Below, piece by piece: positions 56,279-64,000 of a DNA stretch of 64,000 nucleotides. The notes below the pieces were generated by a model. That model worked only from the letters and a program-made list of their open reading frames with translations. It made no database searches and was not told the origin of the DNA. The position numbers and the translations under genes were made by a program. How positions within the stretch are numbered: position 1 is the stretch's first letter; each line of letters starts with the position of its first letter. This stretch comes from Orientallactaga sibirica (lineage: Eukaryota > Chordata > Mammalia > Rodentia > Dipodidae), in the NCBI GenBank assembly GCA_036365145.1, contig JAEOAD010000040.1, positions 10,808,501-10,872,500 of the forward strand, given 5' to 3'.

Positions 56279-58009
56279 TATTCAATTAAATCAAATGGAT
56301 CTTATGTCAATTTTAAGATTTTGTGTTATGGAACAAATTTTTTCACACTACATTTCCACATATGGGTAAAGGCAGAAGTGTACACAACTTGCCACACATT
56401 AGACACTTTTTAAGGTTAAATTTAACTTGATTATACGTATGCACAACCCTTCACACATGTGTAATAGGAATTTATATGCCAGTCTTTACTAGTGTAAAAT
56501 TGGTTTGTACCAATAGCTTTATTTCAAACAATAGCATATTGAGTTTCATGATAAAAATAATTCTGCCTTGTAGGACTGGATTCACTTAATGTATAAACAA
56601 CCTTGTATAATAATCCCACTAATAGAAATTTGGTATTGTTTGACAATCTATAAATCATGTCTCCATCACCTTAATACATAACATGCTTTGTATCCTATGC
56701 CTCTCTGCTTTCTTTCTAGGGTATTGATATTACAAACAAAGAATTGTACAAAAAATTATTTAGTTAGGAGATTCTATATTAGTCACATATAAGCATTAAG
56801 AGAAAAAAGGCACAATCCAAATTGAATGTTATTTGTCCACTTTTATAAACAAGATCACTTTGAAATTGCATCATAGCAGAGAATATTTAACAATCTTCTT
56901 ACAGAGGTCTTAATGGATGGGTGTTTGAGAAACCACCTAGTTTGTTTCAGGCTGATACACTTCTTTTCTAGTGGTAAGTTCAATCACAATGGTCAGAGAT
57001 TCAAAGCCTGGTGATTTTTTGCCTGATTGAAAAATAAAACCAAAATGCCTATGTTCTCTCAAAGGATCTAAGCAAGGAAAGTAATTCCCACTGGTGAATA
57101 CAGACATGTAGAAAACAGACATATCAACACCTGCTGACTTTCCACACTTAGCTTATGGATGATGGACTTATATTTGTGGATTTCAGTTTTCCTGAGGAAA
57201 ACTTAGAAACTTTGTTTTTATGTTTAAACTACACATTTCAGGATGGTTTATGTTTTAAGTCAAAATGTAGATGGAGTACTACCTATAATGCAACAATGAA
57301 TAATAGTTGAGTGACATTATACTATATGATGTATCACATAATCACAAACACATCCCATTAAAATTGAAATGTACATTTCCAAATAAAACACAAGTATTAT
57401 GTAGAACTATTTGACACAAAGATAATATTGTAACTGTAAAGTACAGAGCCGTGCTTTCCATTTGCTTCAGATGTAAATGACAATGTTCAGAAACATTGCC
57501 ATCAGAAGGTGCATCTAATAGGACTTCAAGGACACTTCCCATAACAAGTCATTGCCATTTAATAAAGCCCACTTATCCATAATCAAGCCTTGGTTACACT
57601 CTTCAGTAGGGTGTTCATTATTTGACTGAAACTATTAACACACCCAGTGCAGACTGCAAAGGATGTACAATGACTCCAAAAGCTTATTCGGGTGTGTAGA
57701 GATTGTGAATATTGTGGTTATGAGCAATCAACTATATCTTAGTTCATTGCAAATGCAGTGTGAATTTATTAACCTTTCAGTATAGCATGCCATAGATTTG
57801 AGATTCATGTTCCAAAAATAACTCCCCAAACCCCCAAGTCTTGTCTGTTATTGCAAAATATATTTAAACTCTTAGAAAAGTGTTGATAAATGATAAAAAA
57901 GTATCTCAACTATATTTTTAGTTTTTCTCTTCAAAGATAAGTTTTATCAAGTGATATAATGTATATTTTATCTTAAATGTATATAAATTTAATTTTAATG
58001 TATGACAGC
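56279..58009. other. Unassigned AT-rich sequence, about 1.7 kb
   Basis: No repeat or gene was recognised. Open frames are short and featureless. Confidence 0.5.
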
Positions 58010-59795
58010 GCTAGTTCATTTTTATTTTTTATTACAGACATACTTAGTATGGGCACAACATGTGTTGGTACCATCCTTTCCCTCATCCCTACTCCATTCT
58101 GCTGGGGGCCCTCCTCCATGTGGTTATTATCTTTCCCCATGGGATTGTGGGTTATGTGCTGTGAGACCAGTTAGATACTGGGGTTGTGGGGTGGCCAATG
58201 CCTCTGGGAATGGTGTCCCAACCTGTGGCTCTTACAATCTTTCCTCTTCCTCTTCCACAAAATTTCCCAACCCTTGGTGAATGTGTTTTAAATCTACTCC
58301 AGTGATGAGATCTCAGGAGCCTCTGGACTTTGGCTTTGGTATATATTGACTATCCTTAGTGTTTGTCTCCTTCACCCTGGCATTGTGTTTGTCCCCTTCA
58401 CCCTGGCATTGATTGTCAGGCTCACCTGGAAGCAGCACTCTTGTTCCTCTCCCCAGTTCCTCTATGGTTTTGCCTGGGCCTTAGCTGAAATGCAAGGAGT
58501 TGTTTATTTTCTCAGGTCTAACTACCTTCTGAAAAAGAAAAACATATTCTCCAACGCAGAGTGAAGTCAGCATAGGTTAAATGGGATAAGCATTATTAAT
58601 TTAGGGATAATTTGATGGGTGTACCCCTTCTTTTAGCCAAAGACTAGCAGGAAATTTTCGTTTCACAGTGTAACCTTCTCTCCATAAAGTTCTGACTTGG
58701 TTCCTATTTCCAGATATGGGTTCCTTTACACTAAGCAGATCTCTTAATTAATCATAAAGCTTTTGGTTACCCATCCATGCCGTGTGCCACCATTGCACTG
58801 GTGTGTACTTCTTGTCACGCTGGTTGCTTCTGAGTAGCTGAGACCCCTGCTTGCTCACACCTTTATTGTTCTTTCTCCCGGTAGCTCATGTAGTGCTTTC
58901 CAGCACTAGATGGGTTGTCTGGGAACTGGCTCTCTCCATATTCCAGTCAGGTCTCTCCTTGTTTGGTGTTGGCAGCATATGGTGTCTTCAGCTATAAGGT
59001 CTTACCTTTTATCTCAGGTGCTTTGACAAAAGCCTGTCTTGTTTTGGGAACCTCATAGGTCTCTGTGATCTATAGCTCACTGTGGGTAGCAACCAATTTC
59101 TGATACTGGGAATTTCGGGCCAGAGCCAAAATAGTTTTTAAGGTTAGGCTTCATCCCACCCTCTCCAGAAAGCTTCTTTCCAGGTGCTCCCCCCACACTC
59201 CTATTGAGAGTTAAATCTTTTAGTCTTCCTTCAAAGAGAAAGGTTTCTATACCCGTTTATTTTGGGTTAATTTTGTGTTTGTTTCCTCCCAACTTGCCCA
59301 ACCTTTCCATCACCATTGCCTCTGACTCAAGTTGCCTGTCAGATATGGCAGCAACTGAAGCCAATCCCAACTAGGAACTGCAAATGAAATGAGAACACGT
59401 GTTTGCCTTTCTGTGATTGTATGTGTTCACTGACTATGATCTGTTCCAAATCTGTCCATTTTCCTTCAAATTTGATTGTATTCTTTTTTCTTACTGTTGA
59501 GTACAATTCCATTGTGTAAATGTACCCCAACTGCATTATCCATTTGTCCAATGATGGACACCTGGGTTGATTCCAGTTCCTTGCTATTATGAATTGAGCA
59601 GCTATGAACATGGCTAATCAAATGTCTCTGTAGTGAAGAGTGGAACATTTATTGTAAATGCCTGGTAAGGGAATAACTGGGTCTTTTGGTAATTCTATAT
59701 TCATCTTTTTAAGGAATTGCCATATTGATTTCCATAGTGGTTGTACAAGTTTGCATTCCCACTAACAGGGAATAAGGGTTGGAAGGAGTGTTCAG
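58010..59795 (-). mobile_element. LINE-1 3'UTR plus end of ORF2, longest copy
   Basis: From a T-rich start it runs gcacaacatgtgttggtacc, gattgtgggttatgtgctgt and agcctctggactttggcttt. Then come cagttcctctatggttttgc, gtgtgccaccattgcactgg and gtctgggaactggctctctc. From about 59340 it enters conserved L1 sequence on the minus strand: gtacaattccattgtgtaaa, ggacacctgggttgattcca, gccatattgatttccatagt. The part between the T-rich end and the conserved L1 region is about 1.3 kb. A repeated 20-base segment (ccccttcaccctggcattg) is present twice at 58367-58410. Confidence 0.85.
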
Positions 59796-59882
59796 GGGTA
59801 TTGTCATCATGGTGAATACCAATAACCCCACTGAGGAGAGCCCTCACTGGAATGGGGACAAGAGAGAGGAGAACCTATGAGG
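59796..59882 (+). mobile_element. LINE-1 3'UTR piece, reversed
   Basis: ataaccccactgaggagagc and cctcactggaatggggacaa are the plus-strand form of the region at 58080-58130. It joins L1 sequence of opposite orientation on its left. Confidence 0.7.
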
Positions 59883-60360
59883 TTAAAACAAGTCAAACGT
59901 GATCATTTCAATAGATGCAGAGAGGGCCTTTGACAAAAATACAATATCACTTCATGATCCAAATGTTGAAAGGATAGGCATGGAGGGCTCATATCTCAAC
60001 ACAATAAACACTATATATGAAGCAGCTAAAGCCCAAATAATACTTAATGAGAAAAGACTCAAGGAGTTCCCCTTGAGATTGAGAACAAAACTGGAAACCT
60101 ACTCTCACCACTGCTCTTCAACATACTAGTAGTTGTAGCCCAAACAATAAGACAGGAGAAAGAAACAAAAGGGATACAAATTGGAAAGGAAGAAGTCTAA
60201 CTAGCCCTATTTGTAGTGACATAATCCTATACATAAGTGACCCAAAAGTCTCTGTCTCAAAATTTCTAAAGGTGATTAATTCCTTCATCAAAGTGTCAGG
60301 ATAACAAAACCAATGCATATAAATCAATAACCTTTGTGTATGCAAAGGACAAATGTATAG
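59883..60360 (+). mobile_element. LINE-1 ORF2 fragment, reverse transcriptase region
   Basis: The frame at 59899-60129 reads IISIDAERAFDKNTI, then ERIGMEGSYLNTI and [15 protein letters not shown]. This matches the L1 reverse transcriptase segment around the 'DAEKAFDKI' motif. Downstream, caattggaaaggaagaagtc and tctaaaggtgattaattcct continue ORF2 in broken frames. The catalytic FADD motif region is not intact. It is decayed and makes no functional protein. Confidence 0.88.
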
Positions 60361-60817
60361 AGAAAGAAATCAGCCCTCTTCCACCTCTGAATTTCTTACT
60401 CGATGAGTTCTGGGTGTCTTCAGTGTCCATCTACATCTGCCTGGATCTGGTTGCCAGTAAGAGTAGCAGTTATGTTTATTATATTAAATAAGGTAGTACA
60501 GACTCAGGAAGTCCAACACACCATGTTTGCTCTCATCTGTAGGCCTTATTGTATAGATATCTATCTATATTGGAATGAAAGTATAGAAGACAGAACAGTA
60601 TAAATGTTTCCAAGAGTGGGTAAAAAGAGGCCTTAATGGAGATAGATGCACTCTCATAGAACACATGTGGTAGGTAGAAGGGAGAATACTGAAGATGAAA
60701 GAGTGTAAGTAGAGAAGAAGTAGGTAGTTGGTGACAGAGCCAATCAAAACTATGTCTGGAAAGCTGAGAAGGGAATATATTACTTTGTAAACTAATTCAA
60801 ACATTAAAAATAATAAA
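60361..60817 (+). mobile_element. Probable LINE-1 3'UTR of another type
   Basis: tcaggaagtccaacacacca, tgtttgctctcatctgtagg, gtctggaaagctgagaaggg and an A-rich end (taaaaataataaa) resemble L1 3'UTRs with the 'ttctctctcatctgt' phrase. It follows the ORF2 fragment, but most of ORF2 is missing between them. Confidence 0.5.
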
Positions 60818-61533
60818 TACTACACTGATCCCATTAATATATATAATCTCTGTGAATGGAAAAACTTACAAAAAGAAAATAGCCCCATAGCTGGGGAATG
60901 AGCACTCAAAATAGTAGCCTGTGGGGGAGATTTAAGAACCAAATCATAGCACCCTCTTTCATGTTGCCACAGAGAAATGATGTTCTACACACTCTCAAAC
61001 AAATTAAATAAATTTTCATCTTTACTTGTTTTAAATTAAACTCCTACAGTGACATTGTCAAGTGATCACCAAGGTTAAACATGTGTTTATAGTAACAGCA
61101 GCACCATATATACCCATGGAGAAGTCTTACTTTTCCACAAACTTAAACTGAATATTTCTAAAGGCTACATAAATTATGATATCACACAGATTATAGGCAG
61201 AAGTGGGGATAAAAATCCAGATCTCTTCTGTTAAGGCAGAAATTAATGAATTTTGTATCAATGGACTTCAATGTTATTTTCTGCATCATTAGATGATGAC
61301 GTTTTGGAATGTACAATTACATAAATTTGTTGCTATACCAACCTATCAGAGTTTATTGTTGTATAGAAGCAATTTTAACTGCATCATTTAAATTCTCAAA
61401 TTGTACCATGGAAAATCCTGACACATATAGGCCCAAAACAAACAAAGTTTTTAAAATCCATCAATACTTTTTGAATGTAAAGGACATCTTAAACTAAAAA
61501 GTTTAAACCCAATTGTAAATGGACCTTTTGGAT
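60818..61533. other. Unassigned AT-rich sequence
   Basis: No recognised element. Confidence 0.5.
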
Positions 61534-61764
61534 TTGGTTTTTTTGGAGAGAGATAAAGAGGGAGAGGAAGACAGAGATGGGAGCACCAGCAGTCTCTCAG
61601 CTGCTGCGAACAAAATCCAGATGTGTGCACCCCCTTGTGGTCAAGTGCAGCATTGTGCCCTTGAGTCACTTTGCATCTGGCTAAACATGGGACCTGGAGA
61701 TTGGAACCAGCATTCTTAGGCTTAGGAGGCAGGCGCCTTAACCGCTAAGCCATCTCTTCAACCC
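61534..61764 (-). repeat. Dip-like SINE, extended subtype
   Basis: gagagagataaagagggaga, cccccttgtggtcaagtgca, gcattgtgcccttgagtcac, ctggctaaacatgggacctg, aagccatctcttcaaccc. Confidence 0.95.
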
Positions 61765-61797
61765 TGAAAGATTTTTATATTTCTTCTTTTGCTTATG

Positions 61798-61925
61798 TTG
61801 GGTGTGGTACATGCCTTTTGTCCTAGCACTCAGGAGAGAAAGACAGGAATATCATTGTAAGTTTGATGCCAGATCAGTTTGGTCTATAATGAGACCCTGC
61901 TTCAAAAACAAACAAGCAATAAATC
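61798..61925 (+). repeat. B1 SINE, diverged
   Basis: ttgggtgtggtacatgcctt, cctagcactcaggagagaaa, ctataatgagaccctgcttc, CAAA-rich tail. Confidence 0.82.
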
Positions 61926-62685
61926 AGAAATAATAAGCTTGTATATTTGTTTTATCGATCCTCTGCTCTAAAAGAAACTACTTGATTCATAAAAATGTTT
62001 TGCCTAGTGTTGAACTAAGACAAAGGAACACAATTTATATTCATAATCATGGTGAAATGTATAGGAACCAACTATCTTTGACAAAAGGAAAGATGTAGCA
62101 CATTGGTGGTGGCTCCATGGGACTCTCATTGGCACTGGGCAAGTACTTTCTCTGAGTCAAAGTAGTAGATAAGTTCTTCAGGTTACCTCCAACTGGGGCC
62201 ATTACTTTTATGATTCCATGTTATGCACAAAATGCATTGTGTGGTTATCAGGACATTCCCTCGGGAGGGAACTCTGTATTCGAGACATTATCTTCATTGT
62301 ATCATTGTATGCAAGTACTCTCTTCATCACAAATTATCGTTAGTCTATTATGGAGTGTACTAATCAACATATGTGTAAGAAAATTAAACTAGGCTGTCAC
62401 TTTACTTACTCTGTGATATCACTCTAAAAATCAGTAGAGAAAATAAACAGATCATTGAGGTTAAGACCTAATTTCCAATTTCAGAAATACCCCACATGTA
62501 GAATAGTGCCTTGAACAGAGTTGGAATACTTACTGGAATTCATTTTAATGTACTTTTATTGTTTCATTGTGCAACTCAGCATGATGTATACACCTTAAAA
62601 CACAACATGGGACTATTCACAAATCACAGTGAACAATTTTTCTCAGGTTCACCTTCATGCATTTGCCTTATTCTTTCCTTTATTT
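61926..62685. other. Unassigned sequence
   Basis: A weak MIR-like end (agaatagtgccttgaacaga near 62500) may be present. Nothing else was recognised. Confidence 0.4.
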
Positions 62686-62694
62686 AAGGTCTCA

Positions 62695-62946
62695 GGGATG
62701 GAGAGATGGCTTAGCTGTTAAGGCACCTGCCTGCCAAGCCTAAGAATGCCCATTGAATTCTCCAGGTCCCACGTTTAGCCAGATGCAAAGTGATGCAAGG
62801 GTGCAATGCTGCACTTGCCCACAAGGGGGTGCACATGTCTGGAGTTGGTTCACAGAGGTTGAGAGGCCGCTGGCGTGCCCATTCTCTCTCTCTCTCTCTG
62901 TCTCTCTCAAATAATAAATAAATAAGTCAATCAATCAATAAATAAA
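62695..62946 (+). repeat. Dip-like SINE, extended subtype, with target-site duplication
   Basis: ggatggagagatggcttagc, agccagatgcaaagtgatgc, ctgcacttgcccacaagggg, gaggccgctggcgtgcccat, CT repeat and AAATAAATA/CAAT tail. Short flanks aaggtctca (62686-62694) and aaagtctca (62947-62955). Confidence 0.96.
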
Positions 62947-62955
62947 TATAAAGTC

Positions 62956-63299
62956 TCACAAGTGGGATTCTGAAAGGAAAGAGCACATGTATCATATAAC
63001 CTATCAGATGTACAGCAAAACCAACCACAAGAAAAATAAGCACTAGCTTCTATTGCTAAGAATACATAAGTATGGAGGAGAATGCACAAAGCTGTCTGCT
63101 GGCCATGCCATCATCTATAGTTTAGAATAAAACAAATATTTTTACTCCTTATATTTATTCTCATGTAAGAGTAAGATCATGAAAATATTTGTTAGGTTTT
63201 TTTAAAAATGACTATTGATGTGCTTTCTTCATTCCTGTTTACCTAATATATTTTCCTTAATTTCCCATTCCATATTTTTGGTATGTGCATATGATATGT
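62956..63299. other. Unassigned sequence
   Basis: No recognised element. Confidence 0.5.
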
Positions 63300-63574
63300 A
63301 TGTGGGTGTGGGCATGTGCATGCCATGACACATGTGTGGAGGTCAGAGATAACTTTGAATGTCACTCTTCACTTCCTGCCTTGTTGGAAGCAAGGGCTCT
63401 CGTTTTTGTTTATTATGGAAACATCTAGGAGATTAACCTTTCTTTTCCCAATGTTGACACTCAGATCACCGACCCCACAACAGAGTCAGGCTTTCCCGTG
63501 CGTTTTGTGGATTTGAACAGAGATACTCATGCTTGTGTGGCAAGTGCTTTATCCACTAAACCATCCCCCAGCCT
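63300..63574 (-). repeat. B3-like SINE (older B2-superfamily member)
   Basis: GT-rich start, then cacatgtgtggaggtcagag, cttcctgccttgttggaagc, gtgtggcaagtgctttatcc and actaaaccatcccccagcc: the reversed order of rodent B3 (gaggtcagaggacaact ... ccactgagccatctc). It carries an unrelated-looking insertion in the middle (about 63400-63500). Confidence 0.6.
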
Positions 63575-64000
63575 CCCATGTTTATTATTACATATTCTAT
63601 GTACATTGATGTATAGGCTTATACATTTAGAAATATACGCACATACTCAACCTATATGCACATAACCTGCATTGCAACATCACTGTAGGTATTGTATTAT
63701 TACCATGGACTCTGGCTTCTCCACTGATAACTTTAGAGAAGTAGTTTGGTTCTCAGAAACAGGAACTATGAGTACAATCTTTTTCTCTTATAAAATCATT
63801 TTAAAAATAATTTTTAGAAATTATTTTGCCTCAGTTCTTCAAGAGCATAAAAAAAAAGAAATAGATGTAATCAATCCAATTCTTTCTAGTCATATACAGG
63901 TAGTTTTAATATGAAAAAAGGAGTATAACATGCTGAGATATTAGTGCACTATAAAGTATAAAGATATCAATAAATATTATACATACATATATTTCAACTA
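63575..64000. other. Unassigned AT-rich sequence to the window end
   Basis: An 80-codon frame at 63672-63914 is not recognisable. No repeat was identified. Confidence 0.45.

Noticed and set aside
59899..60129. Reverse-transcriptase-like open frame as a possible retron or novel RT system
   Set aside because: Its motifs and flanks are those of L1 ORF2. It is a truncated, broken fragment in a mammalian repeat context.

Overview
The window looks like non-coding nuclear DNA of a rodent, most probably a jerboa (Dipodidae). It is AT-rich. I recognise no intact protein-coding gene, no exon set and no functional tRNA, rRNA or snRNA gene. The organism call rests on the repeats. Two SINE families are scattered in both orientations: 7SL-derived B1 (start like gctgggcgtggtggcacac, end like gtgagaccctacctc), and a tRNA-derived SINE of the B2 superfamily (head like ggctggagagatggcttag, B-box-like ggttcgattcc, then a CT-rich stretch and an AAATAAATA tail). 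The second matches what is known of the jerboa 'Dip' family. MaLR-type LTRs and rodent LINE-1 pieces agree. This is recognition by eye, not a database search.

Layout. 0-10 kb: a minus-strand MaLR piece beside an L1 ORF2 3' fragment (1.0-2.3 kb), an MT-type MaLR LTR (3.5-3.8 kb), a B1 and a Dip with perfect target-site duplications (4.9-5.7 kb), an old L1 3' end (5.7-6.0 kb), and GAAA microsatellites. 10-24 kb: Dip and B1 copies, a Dip-B1 composite at 13.6 kb, the first of several L1 3'UTR fragments (14.4 kb), a solo LTR inside a Dip (15.1-15.7 kb), a possible LTR at 17.6 kb, a MIR at 22.0 kb, and a MaLR head followed by an inverted L1 3'UTR (23.6-24.4 kb). 25-36 kb: many minus-strand Dip copies, one inside a B1, plus an L1-like 3' end. 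36.4-37.6 kb: a dead processed copy of the ribosomal protein gene RPS4X, flanked by an unusual repeat of about 120 bp. 38-50 kb: B1, Dip and L1 3' ends, a degraded MaLR, two MIR pieces and a GATA microsatellite. 50-61 kb: an L1-rich region with inverted, head-to-head and mosaic L1 structures. 61-64 kb: more SINEs and a B3-like element.

Nothing here acts together as a pathway. The window records retrotransposition: the same L1 machinery made the SINE copies, the RPS4X copy and the L1 fragments. The points worth a second look are structural: the long repeats around the pseudogene, nested insertions that give relative ages, L1 5' inversions, a long L1 3'UTR shared by several copies, and a Dip subtype with an internal extension. 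I found no convincing new biological system. Intervals where I saw nothing are listed so that blank does not mean unread.
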